DNA from: an uncultured Actinomycetes bacterium
Lineage (GTDB): Bacteria; Actinomycetota; Acidimicrobiia; Acidimicrobiales; Acidimicrobilacustridaceae
Assembly (NCBI GenBank): GCA_937927725.1
Contig: CALBSE010000031.1
Coordinates: forward strand, 1-54,091
Length of the DNA: 54,091 nt
Reading direction: 5' to 3'
The position numbers and the translations under genes were made by a program. Positions 1 through 7,763 of this stretch are shown here, one piece after another (the stretch's first letter is position 1; the number at the start of each line of letters is the position of its first letter). Below the pieces are notes generated by a model that was given only the letters and a program-made list of their open reading frames with translations, was not told where the DNA came from and made no database searches.

Positions 1-93
1 TCGCGCGGCGAAGCCGACTATGCCGACAAGTTGTTGTCGGCGATGCGCAAGCAGTTCGGTGGCCACGACGAGAAGCCGGCGAGTGGCAACTGA
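1..93 (+). CDS. gnd: 6-phosphogluconate dehydrogenase, C-terminal end (partial)
   Basis: Only the last 30 codons are present, cut by the window edge, ending at a TGA at 91-93. The tail reads as an RGEADYADKLLSAM segment followed by KQFGGH, which matches the C-terminal end of decarboxylating 6-phosphogluconate dehydrogenases of the YqeC/GndA type, where a conserved FGGH lies just before the stop. The enzyme would convert 6-phosphogluconate to ribulose 5-phosphate with release of CO2. The neighbouring epimerase, pgi and glucokinase genes make a sugar-metabolism role plausible. Because so little is visible, the call rests on this motif and on context. Confidence 0.6.
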   Translation, partial: SRGEADYADKLLSAMRKQFGGHDEKPASGN

Positions 94-1024
94 ACCTGTT
101 GCAGATGGGTCAGTTGTCATCTCGACAATTGATGCTGTCGCCGCAGTCACGCTTACCGCAGGTCCAACGGTTTTCTCGCTACTGCCCGAAGTCGGTCTGC
201 TCGGTGCATCGCTGACCCATAAAGGTCGGGAGTACCTCAACTTTCATGGTGGAGCTAGCGCCGCGCGCGACGGGCACACCACCGGAGTTCCGCTTTTGGC
301 GCCGTGGGCGAATCGGTTAGCCGGATCCTCGTATCGGGTCGGATCGAAAACCGTGGACCTTGCCGACCTTCCGCTGCACCGCGACACAAATGGACTTCCG
401 ATCCACGGGTTGCTTGTTGGTCGATCAGGATGGGATTTGGTGTCGGTGAAAGGGCAGCCAGGGTCAGCAACGATGGTTGCGTCGTTCAACGCCGCTGCCG
501 ACGAGGAACTGATGGCGGCATTTCCCTTTCCGCATGAACTCACAGTCGGGTTCACGGTGTCGCCCGGTCGATTGATGGTGTCAACCACCGTCACTGCCAC
601 GGGACGACGCGCGGTGCCGGTCAGCTTTGGTTGGCATCCCTACTTTCGCCTGCCTGATGTTGAGCGCGACCGAATCAGGTTAGGAATGCCTTCGTGCACA
701 CGTCTCGAACTCGACGAACGTGGAATTCCCACGGGCGAAGAACACGCTGAGCCCGCCTCCATCGTGAAATTGGCGGAGAGGTCCTACGACAACGCCTACC
801 GACTCGGTCACGATCGCCAGTTGTTGTTGGCGTCGGGTCGCCGACGACTCACTGTTGTCTTTGACCGGAAGTATCCCTACGCGCAGGTCTATTCGCCGGT
901 CGGGGCAGACTTCATTGCGCTCGAGCCCATGACGGCTCCCACGAATGCACTTTGTCGGGGAACCACTCCCATGGTTGACCCTGGCGAACGTTTCACCGCT
1001 CGTTTCGTCGTTTCTCTTACATGA
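83..1024 (+). CDS. Aldose 1-epimerase (mutarotase) family protein
   Basis: A 313-residue protein of the galactose mutarotase superfamily, which interconverts the alpha and beta anomers of aldoses or phosphorylated hexoses. Visible motifs are NRLAG near residue 78, an IHG with His109, the catalytic-type histidine in GWHPYF (His185) and the catalytic-type glutamate in ALEP (Glu281). The frame stays open upstream to base 20, but GTG at 83 is chosen because it overlaps the gnd stop by 11 bases and puts the start just before the beta-sandwich. The TGA overlaps an ATG at 1021, and pgi begins shortly after, so gnd, this gene and pgi look co-transcribed. Whether the substrate is free glucose or glucose 6-phosphate cannot be read from the sequence. 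Confidence 0.88.
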   Translation: MATEPVADGSVVISTIDAVAAVTLTAGPTVFSLLPEVGLLGASLTHKGREYLNFHGGASAARDGHTTGVPLLAPWANRLAGSSYRVGSKTVDLADLPLHRDTNGLPIHGLLVGRSGWDLVSVKGQPGSATMVASFNAAADEELMAAFPFPHELTVGFTVSPGRLMVSTTVTATGRRAVPVSFGWHPYFRLPDVERDRIRLGMPSCTRLELDERGIPTGEEHAEPASIVKLAERSYDNAYRLGHDRQLLLASGRRRLTVVFDRKYPYAQVYSPVGADFIALEPMTAPTNALCRGTTPMVDPGERFTARFVVSLT

Positions 1025-1038
1025 ACTCAGGAGTTCAC

Positions 1039-2679
1039 ATGTCTGACGCCCCGCAGCCAATCGAGCAGTCGAGCGAATGGTGGGAGCTCGCTGCGCATCA
1101 GGCCGAGATTGCCGATGTGCATCTGCGCGAACTCTTCGCTGCAGATCCAACCCGCGGCGAGAGGATGAACATCGAGGTCGGCGACTTGTATGTGGACTAT
1201 GCAAAGCATCGACTTTCTGACGAAACGCTGACGAAGTTGTTTGCGCTTGCTCGACGTGCCGATGTCGAAGGTCTGCGCGATGCCATGTGGGCGGGCGAGC
1301 ACATCAATGTCACCGAAGATCGAGCGGTTTTGCATATCGCGCTTCGCGCTCCAAAGGGAGTGGTGTTCACCGACGAAGGACACGACGTCGTCCCTGATGT
1401 GCATGAGGTTCTTGATCGCATGGCGTCATTTTCGAACCGGGTGCGCTCAGGTCAGTGGGTTGGTCACACAGGAAAGCGCATTCGCACGGTGATCAATATC
1501 GGTATCGGCGGAAGTGATCTTGGGCCGCGGATGGCACACGAAGCACTCTTGCCCTATGCCCAAGAAAATATTGACGTTCGTTTTGTTTCGAATGTTGATG
1601 GAAACGAATTCTTCGAACTCACGCATGATCTTGATCCCGCAGAGACGTTATTCATCATCGCGTCGAAAACGTTCACGACGCTGGAAACAATGACGAACGC
1701 GCACAGTGCGCGCGACTGGGCTCTTGCATCGCTGGGTGACGACGCGGCAATTGCGAAGCACTTCGTTGCGGTTTCGACGAACGCCACTGAAGTTGAGAAG
1801 TTCGGTATCGACACCGACAACATGTTTGGTTTCTGGGATTGGGTTGGTGGTCGTTACAGCTACGACTCGGCCATTGGCCTGTCGCTCATGATCGCCATTG
1901 GTCCCGAAAACTTCACGGAAATGCTTGAAGGGTTTCGACTTGTTGATGAGCACTTCCGCACAGCGCCGATGGAACAAAACCTGCCGTTCATCCTCGGGCT
2001 CATTGGCGTTTGGTACAACAACTTCTTTGGTGCACAAACACTCGCAGTGCTTCCCTACAGCCACTACCTCGCGCATCTCACGCCCTATTTGCAGCAACTG
2101 GCGATGGAGAGCAACGGAAAATCGACTGACCGTTGGGGGCGCACGGTTGGAACACAAACCGGGGAAATCGTGTGGGGTCAGCCCGGCACCAACGGACAGC
2201 ACGCGTATTACCAACTCATCCATCAGGGTACGAAGTTGATTCCCGCTGATTTCATCGGTCTTGTTTCGCCGGCCCACGAAGTGGGTGGTCATCAGGACAT
2301 CTTTATGGCGAACTTCTTCGCGCAACCAGAAGCACTTGCATTCGGTCGAACCGCGGAACAAGTTCGCGCCGATGGCGTTCCCGAAGCGCAGGTTGCCGCG
2401 CGGACGTTTGCGGGCAATCACCCGACGACATCGATCTTGGTTCCTGAACTTTCACCCAAGGTGCTTGGTCAGCTCATTGCGACCTACGAGCACAAGACCT
2501 TTGTGCAGGGTGCCGTGTGGGGCATCGACTCGTTCGATCAGTGGGGCGTTGAACTGGGCAAGAAACTTGCGCAGGCGATCATCCCCGAACTCACCGCCGA
2601 TGCCGTGCCGGACCTGACGCATGACTCGTCGACGAGTGCGCTGATCCGGCGCTATCGCAAAGGTCGCGGTCGGGCATGA
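1039..2679 (+). CDS. pgi: Glucose-6-phosphate isomerase
   Basis: A 546-residue cytoplasmic isomerase that interconverts glucose 6-phosphate and fructose 6-phosphate. Family motifs are clear: IGIGGSDLGP in the sugar-isomerase fold, SKTFTTLETM for phosphate binding, the signature VGGRYSYDSAIGLS, and HQGTKLIPADFIG near the C-terminal half. The length is normal for the long bacterial form. An in-frame ATG exists at 1021, but the one at 1039 is preceded by AGGAG at 1029-1033, so the shorter form is preferred. It follows the epimerase gene with almost no gap, and a GC-rich hairpin lies directly after its stop. Confidence 0.97.
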   Translation: MSDAPQPIEQSSEWWELAAHQAEIADVHLRELFAADPTRGERMNIEVGDLYVDYAKHRLSDETLTKLFALARRADVEGLRDAMWAGEHINVTEDRAVLHIALRAPKGVVFTDEGHDVVPDVHEVLDRMASFSNRVRSGQWVGHTGKRIRTVINIGIGGSDLGPRMAHEALLPYAQENIDVRFVSNVDGNEFFELTHDLDPAETLFIIASKTFTTLETMTNAHSARDWALASLGDDAAIAKHFVAVSTNATEVEKFGIDTDNMFGFWDWVGGRYSYDSAIGLSLMIAIGPENFTEMLEGFRLVDEHFRTAPMEQNLPFILGLIGVWYNNFFGAQTLAVLPYSHYLAHLTPYLQQLAMESNGKSTDRWGRTVGTQTGEIVWGQPGTNGQHAYYQLIHQGTKLIPADFIGLVSPAHEVGGHQDIFMANFFAQPEALAFGRTAEQVRADGVPEAQVAARTFAGNHPTTSILVPELSPKVLGQLIATYEHKTFVQGAVWGIDSFDQWGVELGKKLAQAIIPELTADAVPDLTHDSSTSALIRRYRKGRGRA

Positions 2680-2685
2680 GCCTGG

Positions 2686-2705
2686 CCCGGGACGCCGGTC
2701 CCGGG
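2686..2705 (+). terminator. GC-rich hairpin after pgi
   Basis: CCCGGGA at 2686-2692 pairs perfectly with TCCCGGG at 2699-2705 around a six-base loop. No T tract follows, so it may be a weak terminator or an RNA stability element rather than a full intrinsic terminator. Confidence 0.4.
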
Positions 2706-2747
2706 AGCGTGGCAGACTCCTCCGTCCACGGGCGAGGAGGCTGACGG

Positions 2748-3530
2748 ATGAAGGTTCTGGGTATCGATATCGGTGGCACCGGCATTAAGGGTGCAGTCGT
2801 CGACACCAAGAAAGGTCATCTCGTCACCGATCGGCTTCGTTTGCTTACGCCCGAGCCCGCAACCCCCGCCGCCGTCGGTGAAACGGTTGCCGAGATCGCA
2901 AAGCATTTCGAGTGGACCGGACCTATCGGGTGCACATTTCCGGGAGTAGTCAAAGGCGGAACGGTGTTCACCGCCGCCAATGTCGACAAGTCTTGGATCA
3001 ATGCCGATGCATCGCGGATCATCGGCGATGCCACTGGTTGTCCCGTGACCATGGTGAACGACGCCGATGCTGCGGGGGAGGCAGAAACGCGTTTTGGTGC
3101 CGCTCGCGGAAAGTCGGGCGTGATTCTGACGATCACGTTGGGTACCGGCATCGGCTCGGCACTCATGATTGACGGAACGCTCGTGCCCAATACCGAACTA
3201 GGCCACTTGTGGCTTCGCGGTGGCGACGCTGAAAAGTGGGCTGCAGCTTCGGTTCGTGAACGACTTGAACTCGACTGGGCCGAGTGGACGGCTCGCGTCG
3301 ACGAGTACCTGTGCTCAGTAGAGAAACTGTTCTGGCCAGATTTGTTCATCATCGGCGGTGGCGTTTCGAAAAAGGCCGACAAGTTCATTCCAAACCTGAC
3401 ATGCCACACACCAGTTGTTGCGGCATCACTTCGAAATGCGGCAGGAATTGTTGGTGGTGCCCTCGCAGTGAATCGTCATCGCGACAAGCACGGCACCGAT
3501 GGACAGTCACATGCCAGAAAGAAGAAGTAG
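2748..3530 (+). CDS. ppgK: Polyphosphate glucokinase
   Basis: A 260-residue ROK-type kinase. The N-terminal phosphate-binding motif is GIDIGGTGIKG, and a second motif, TLGTGIGSAL, follows near residue 140. The C-terminal block with DLFIIGGGVSKKADKFIP is typical of PpgK, the actinobacterial enzyme that phosphorylates glucose with inorganic polyphosphate (often also ATP). The product is the substrate of Pgi encoded just upstream. GAGGAGG at 2734-2740 is a strong ribosome site, but CTCCTC at 2717-2722 can pair with it and may hide it. The gene converges on the next one with only 11 bases between stops and no terminator in the gap. Confidence 0.93.
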   Translation: MKVLGIDIGGTGIKGAVVDTKKGHLVTDRLRLLTPEPATPAAVGETVAEIAKHFEWTGPIGCTFPGVVKGGTVFTAANVDKSWINADASRIIGDATGCPVTMVNDADAAGEAETRFGAARGKSGVILTITLGTGIGSALMIDGTLVPNTELGHLWLRGGDAEKWAAASVRERLELDWAEWTARVDEYLCSVEKLFWPDLFIIGGGVSKKADKFIPNLTCHTPVVAASLRNAAGIVGGALAVNRHRDKHGTDGQSHARKKK

Positions 3531-3541
3531 TTCGTCGCTGT

Positions 3542-4219
3542 TCAGCGAGTCTGAAGTTCCTTCGGCAAATGCGAAGTGTCGGAGAAACGAAACAAGCTGA
3601 ACGACAATGATGACGCGATGTGCATCGGACGTACGACGCTGATCGAACCGTGAAAGGCAACGAAGCGTTCCCATTCCCACGGGACGGGTTCGATGCCGAG
3701 AAGGTGCCCGAGGCTGACTGCATTCGCGCCTGAGTGGGCAACAAAGACAATGCGTGGTCCTTCGTGGTTCATGTTCCACAGCGGCGGGAATCCGCGAGTG
3801 CGTTCGCAGCCGATATCACCGAGAAACTCCGTGAGGCCGCCCACAACGCGCTGATGAAACTCGAGGAATGACTCTGCGCCGGGAATTGCTTCCCATTGTT
3901 CGTTCAGCGGTCGATTGCGTTGCTCGGCGAACGCCTTCTCAATGACTTCTGACGGAGTGCCTTGCCAAACTGGCGCGCGAATTTCGGCGATCCAGTCATG
4001 TGTTTCTGGTTCAAGGCCAAATGCGTCGATGAGCGGCTGCGCGGTTTGTTGCGCACGCTTCAGGGGCGACACCACAAGGCGATCGATGGGGAGGTCGACG
4101 AAGAACGAGGGAAGAAGCTCGGCTTGGCGGTGGCCAATGTCGGTAAGAACGGGGTCGTCGACGCCACCTCCGTCGATTTCCCATTGCGGTTGTCCGTGCC
4201 GGATGAAGATCAGTTCCAT
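3542..4219 (-). CDS. Histidine phosphatase family protein (phosphoglycerate mutase-like)
   Basis: A 225-residue member of the histidine phosphatase superfamily. The catalytic RHG motif is at the N terminus (Arg7-His8 in FIRHGQ), with a phosphate-pocket arginine at Arg55, a likely acid Glu79 and the second catalytic histidine His162 in VAHSG. These enzymes form a phosphohistidine and act on small phosphorylated metabolites, phosphosugars or peptides, so the substrate cannot be assigned. It is the last gene of a minus-strand operon, 15 bases after the small CxxC protein. It is not the glycolytic mutase type by context, because no other glycolytic gene is linked on this strand. Confidence 0.85.
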   Translation of the reverse strand: MELIFIRHGQPQWEIDGGGVDDPVLTDIGHRQAELLPSFFVDLPIDRLVVSPLKRAQQTAQPLIDAFGLEPETHDWIAEIRAPVWQGTPSEVIEKAFAEQRNRPLNEQWEAIPGAESFLEFHQRVVGGLTEFLGDIGCERTRGFPPLWNMNHEGPRIVFVAHSGANAVSLGHLLGIEPVPWEWERFVAFHGSISVVRPMHIASSLSFSLFRFSDTSHLPKELQTR

Positions 4220-4234
4220 GTCGAGTTCTCTGGG

Positions 4235-4459
4235 TTAGCCGCGACCTGGTCGACGGCGATGGCGATTGGTCCAACAGCTACGATGCCAGTGGCGACGAAG
4301 GTCGGGAGCATCGATCGGGACTGCGACGATATGGCCGGTTCCCGAAGGGATGTCCCGATTGCAGCCGGGGCAAACGTAGGACTTGGTCGCTTCGTAGGGT
4401 TGCACGCGTCGGACCTCGACCTCGAGGCCCATTGGGTCGCGTTCAGGTTCATTGGCCAT
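4235..4459 (-). CDS. Small putative zinc-binding protein (CxxC/HxHxxC)
   Basis: A 74-residue protein of unknown function. It carries a CPGC pair (Cys30, Cys33), a TGH at residue 43 and an HWHRSCW block (His57, His59, Cys62), followed by an arginine-rich tail. The spacing of Cys and His looks like a single zinc site, though this is inference. I recall similar short proteins with a CPGC and RRHWH pattern in many Actinobacteria, annotated only as hypothetical. Its ATG starts one base after the stop of the 36-residue membrane protein, so the two are almost certainly translated together, with the histidine phosphatase downstream. Basic tail and zinc-type motif would fit nucleic acid or partner binding, but nothing shows this directly. 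Confidence 0.85.
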   Translation of the reverse strand: MANEPERDPMGLEVEVRRVQPYEATKSYVCPGCNRDIPSGTGHIVAVPIDAPDLRRHWHRSCWTNRHRRRPGRG

Positions 4460-4460
4460 G

Positions 4461-4571
4461 TCAACCGAAGAACGCCCAAAGAATGAGGCCGAGGCAGAGA
4501 ATCATGGCAGCGCCGACCATGAAGTAGTCGAACGTTGACCGGCGTTGTTGGCGATGCGGATTGAATCCCAC
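4461..4571 (-). CDS. 36-residue single-pass membrane protein
   Basis: A short GTG-started frame encoding 36 residues. A basic N terminus (FNPHRQQRRS) is followed by one hydrophobic helix of about 20 residues (roughly 17-36) that ends at the C terminus in LWAFFG. The pattern of a positively charged head and a single helix predicts an inner-membrane protein with its N terminus in the cytoplasm. I recall very short actinobacterial proteins beginning with a similar FNPHR segment, none with a known role. The stop is one base from the ATG of the CxxC protein, which supports real translation. The frame is easily missed because it is shorter than usual cut-offs. Confidence 0.72.
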   Translation of the reverse strand: MGFNPHRQQRRSTFDYFMVGAAMILCLGLILWAFFG

Positions 4572-4645
4572 GGTCCAAGTATTCCCTGTAATGGGCTGCG
4601 TCCCGCACGCGTACGAAGTTCAGGGCGCTGGTAGCGTCGGGGCTC

Positions 4646-5002
4646 ATGCGTTCCCCCCGAATTCTCGCTGCTGGTTTGACACTGGTCGCAGGCGTCACGC
4701 TTGTAGCCGCTTGCTCGGGCGGAAGCTCATCCTCGCCGGTCGCACCTGCGGGTGATCCCGTTCTGGTGGAAGGCCAACAAGTCTTTTCTCAGAACTGTGC
4801 GAGTTGCCATGGAGCTGCTGGTCAAGGCGGATACGGGAAAAAGCTCGCTGGCGTCGTCGCCGAGAAGTATCCGAATATCGACGATCAGATCGCGGTCATA
4901 ACGAACGGCAAAGGCGCAATGCCTGCGTTCTCGAAGAAGTTGACCGCTGAGCAGATCACCGCGGTCACCCGTTACACCCGCGAGGTTCTCGGCAAGAACT
5001 AA
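4646..5002 (+). CDS. Class I c-type cytochrome lipoprotein
   Basis: A 118-residue secreted electron carrier. It starts with a lipoprotein signal peptide ending in a lipobox LVAAC (Cys23), then a Ser/Gly-rich spacer, then a heme-binding CASCH at residues 51-55. The likely axial ligand is Met92 in GAMPAF, with a final helix at about 102-116, as in small cytochrome c modules such as those tied to terminal oxidases. The lipid anchor would hold it on the outer face of the cytoplasmic membrane. It is divergent from the microprotein operon, with 74 bases between the two starts. No obvious oxidase genes lie beside it, though SURF1, an oxidase assembly factor, occurs further downstream. Confidence 0.9.
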   Translation: MRSPRILAAGLTLVAGVTLVAACSGGSSSSPVAPAGDPVLVEGQQVFSQNCASCHGAAGQGGYGKKLAGVVAEKYPNIDDQIAVITNGKGAMPAFSKKLTAEQITAVTRYTREVLGKN

Positions 5003-5117
5003 CAATTCATTTGCGTTTGGGTTCGTACGACCCGTGCTTCGCGTAATGGATTGTTCCTAGAGTCAGCATCTCGGCGAAATCGTTCGCCCTTCGTTTGCTG
5101 GTTCTCGCGGAGGTTCG

Positions 5118-6632
5118 ATGCTCGCCACTGTTTCTTCAGCGACGCTGTCGGGTATCGATGGCGTTCCCGTCACAGTCGAAGTTCATGTCGCGAATGGTTT
5201 GCCGGCGTTCACCGTCGTTGGTTTGCCCGACGCATCGTGTCGTGAAGCTCGTGATCGTGTACGAGCAGCACTGCTGACGTCAGGCTTTTCGTGGCCCGAT
5301 CGACGAACGACAGTCAACCTTGCACCGACTTCCGTTCGAAAAATCGGCTCCTCGCTCGATCTTGCGATTGCCATTGGTGTGTTGGTGGCAAGTGAACAAC
5401 TCCCGCCCGAGGTCGTTGCTGATCGGGCCTTTCTTGCCGAGTTAGGGCTTGATGGTTCGCTCCGTCACATTGCTGGCGTGATGTCGCTGGTTGCGTCGTG
5501 TCCGCAGCCCGAGATCATCGTGGCGCCGACCTCGCATTCCGAAGCGGCGTTGGTCGAGCAGTCAGTAATTCGTTGTGCACCGGAGTTACGAGTGTTGGTC
5601 GACGCGCTTACTGCTGAAGCGCCGTGGCCTCGGCCACCAGATGAGCCGTTCGTCGCTCCGAGCACGAAAGGGCCCGACTTCTCTGAGGTTCGGGGGCATC
5701 CGCTGGCGCGTTTTGCAGTGGAAGTGGCGGCTGCGGGCGGACATCACCTCTTAATGGTCGGCCCTCCAGGTTCTGGCAAGACGATGCTGGCCGATCGCCT
5801 TCCCGGCCTCTTGCCCGATCTCGATGACTCGACGGCATTCGACGCGACTCGTGTTCATTCGGCCGCGGGGGAGCCCCTCATCGGTGGACTCGTGCGGAGA
5901 CCACCGTTGCGTGCGCCGCATCACGGAATGAGTGCTGTGGCAATGGTTGGTGGTGGCACGCATCGGATTCGTCCTGGAGAAATTTCTCTTGCGCATGGTG
6001 GCGTGTTGTTTCTCGACGAAATGGGGGAGTTCGGCGCCGTCGTTCTCGATTCATTGCGGCAACCGCTTGAAGAAGGTGTGATTCGTCTTGCTCGCGCCGA
6101 AGCACGTGTCGAACTTCCTGCACGTTTTCTTCTTGTGGGCGCGATGAACCCGTGTCCGTGTGGCGAAGGGGTTGTGCCTGCTGCATGTCGTTGCACGGAT
6201 CGTTCACTTGAGCGATATCGCCGAAGGTTGTCGGGTCCGCTGCTCGACCGATTCGACCTTCGTATCGATGTTCATCGACCTGATCCTCGTCAATTACTGG
6301 GTGGCGAGCGGGCCGAGGCGAGCTCTGTCGTTGCTGCTCGGGTTCGTGTAGCGCGCGGCCGAGCAAACGATCGCGGCGTTCGATGCAATGCCGAGCTTTC
6401 GAGTTCCGCGCTTGAACGCACTGCGCCACTCAACAGCGAGGCCTCAGCTCTTATCGAACGGTCGCTCGAATCAGGACGGCTTTCTGCTCGAGGAATGCGT
6501 CGAGTGTGGAGAGTCGCGCGAACGATCGCCGATCTCGAGGGGCATGACGATGCGATCACCGCGGAACATGTGGCGAGTGCGTTGCACCTACGCAGCGATC
6601 CCGCATTTCTTATGCGTGCGGTGGCCAGCTAG
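5118..6632 (+). CDS. comM: ComM/YifB family Mg-chelatase-like AAA+ ATPase
   Basis: A 504-residue AAA+ protein. The N-terminal ChlI-like domain opens with a short MLATV leader and contains GLPAFTVVGLPD. The Walker A motif GPPGSGKT is at 215-222 and the Walker B block GVLFLDE near 295-301. A cysteine cluster, MNPCPCG then CRC, lies near 343-358, and the C-terminal Mg_chelatase_C part ends the protein. In naturally competent Gram-negative bacteria ComM is a helicase that promotes branch migration during transformation; elsewhere its role is less certain. It sits directly before dprA, as in many actinobacteria, which fits a DNA-processing role. GGAGG lies a few bases upstream of the ATG. Confidence 0.95.
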   Translation: MLATVSSATLSGIDGVPVTVEVHVANGLPAFTVVGLPDASCREARDRVRAALLTSGFSWPDRRTTVNLAPTSVRKIGSSLDLAIAIGVLVASEQLPPEVVADRAFLAELGLDGSLRHIAGVMSLVASCPQPEIIVAPTSHSEAALVEQSVIRCAPELRVLVDALTAEAPWPRPPDEPFVAPSTKGPDFSEVRGHPLARFAVEVAAAGGHHLLMVGPPGSGKTMLADRLPGLLPDLDDSTAFDATRVHSAAGEPLIGGLVRRPPLRAPHHGMSAVAMVGGGTHRIRPGEISLAHGGVLFLDEMGEFGAVVLDSLRQPLEEGVIRLARAEARVELPARFLLVGAMNPCPCGEGVVPAACRCTDRSLERYRRRLSGPLLDRFDLRIDVHRPDPRQLLGGERAEASSVVAARVRVARGRANDRGVRCNAELSSSALERTAPLNSEASALIERSLESGRLSARGMRRVWRVARTIADLEGHDDAITAEHVASALHLRSDPAFLMRAVAS

Positions 6633-7763
6633 ATGGGCGGCGCGAAACTCCCCGATGAAGCGTGGGTCGTATCGCTATCGAGTTTGCCGGGTGTTGGACC
6701 CTCTCGATTGCGGTGGTTATTGACTCAGGGCGAGCCCGAGGCGGTATGGGGCAGAGTCCTGAGCGGTTCGATTGCAGTTGGCGAGCACGACGAGAACATC
6801 CGAATTCCGTCGACGTTTCTTGAGCAGTGGAGTGTTGCGGCGGCGTCCGTTGATCCGGCTGCCTATTGGAACGCTCACGTCGATGCTGGCATCGGAGTCA
6901 TGACTCGTTGGTCGGCATCGTTCCCACAGGAACTTGCCGAGGATGACGATGCGCCAGTGGTGTTGTTCTGGTTGGGCGACATCGATCTCCTTGCGGGTAC
7001 TCGTGTGGCGATTGTCGGAACTCGTCGGGCGACTCGATATGGCATTGACGTTGCCAACGAATTCGCTCGTGAACTTTCGCTCGCCGGAGTTTCAGTGGTG
7101 TCGGGTTTGGCGCTGGGAATCGACGGCGCTGCGCATGCAGGTGCACTTGCGATCAATGGCGCGCCGCCTATTGCTGTTGTCGGAAGCGGTCTCGATCGGG
7201 TGTATCCGCGAGCACATCGTGCGTTGTGGCGAGCAGTCGCTGAGCGCGGTGTTGTGCTGAGCGAGTATCCGCTCGGAGCATCTGCAGTTGCGTGGCAGTT
7301 TCCTGCTCGTAATCGGATCATTGCAGCACTATCCGACGTTGTAGTTGTGGTCGAATCGCAATCGACCGGCGGGGCGTTGGGCACGGCGGTTGAGGCCGCT
7401 CGTCGAGGCCGGACGGTGCTTGCAGTTCCTGGGCCTGTAACCGCTCCAAGTTCTGCGGGTACGAATCAGTTGTTATTCGACGGTTGTGGTCCTGCGCGAG
7501 ACGCGGGCGATGTACTGCTTGCGTTGGGTCGTGAACCTGAGCGACGACGTACCTCGGCAGAGCAACGTCCCCGTCCGATCGGAAATGCAAAGAACGTGCT
7601 CGACGCGTTGCCATGGCAGGCGGTGCCCGTCGAACAGGTTCTCGAATCGACCGGCCTTTCCTTGGGCGAGGCGATGCTGGTTCTCGAACAACTTGAATCC
7701 GACGGTTGGGTTTCACAACGCGCCGGATGGATCGAACGCATCGGTCGTGGGGGAGCGCAATGA
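6633..7763 (+). CDS. dprA: DNA processing protein DprA
   Basis: A 376-residue protein with three visible parts: an N-terminal SAM-like helix-hairpin region (SLPGVGPSRLRWLL, about 17-30), the central Rossmann-like domain (VAIVGTRRATRYG near 125-137, SGLALGIDGAAH, and EYPLG with FPARNRIIA), and a short C-terminal winged helix (about 320-370). DprA binds single-stranded DNA and loads RecA during natural transformation. The ATG begins at the first base after the comM stop, so translation is probably coupled, but no convincing ribosome site is visible. Its stop overlaps the next start as ATGA. Confidence 0.95.
   Translation: MGGAKLPDEAWVVSLSSLPGVGPSRLRWLLTQGEPEAVWGRVLSGSIAVGEHDENIRIPSTFLEQWSVAAASVDPAAYWNAHVDAGIGVMTRWSASFPQELAEDDDAPVVLFWLGDIDLLAGTRVAIVGTRRATRYGIDVANEFARELSLAGVSVVSGLALGIDGAAHAGALAINGAPPIAVVGSGLDRVYPRAHRALWRAVAERGVVLSEYPLGASAVAWQFPARNRIIAALSDVVVVVESQSTGGALGTAVEAARRGRTVLAVPGPVTAPSSAGTNQLLFDGCGPARDAGDVLLALGREPERRRTSAEQRPRPIGNAKNVLDALPWQAVPVEQVLESTGLSLGEAMLVLEQLESDGWVSQRAGWIERIGRGGAQ

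Noticed and set aside
4572..4698. Longer minus-strand frame over the 36-residue gene region
   Set aside because: The frame that runs from 4698 to 4210 is in another phase than the microprotein, shows no domain and crosses two better-supported genes.
7706..7759. Upstream extension of xerC to base 7706
   Set aside because: It lies inside dprA, adds residues without family similarity, and the ATG overlapping the dprA stop is a better start.
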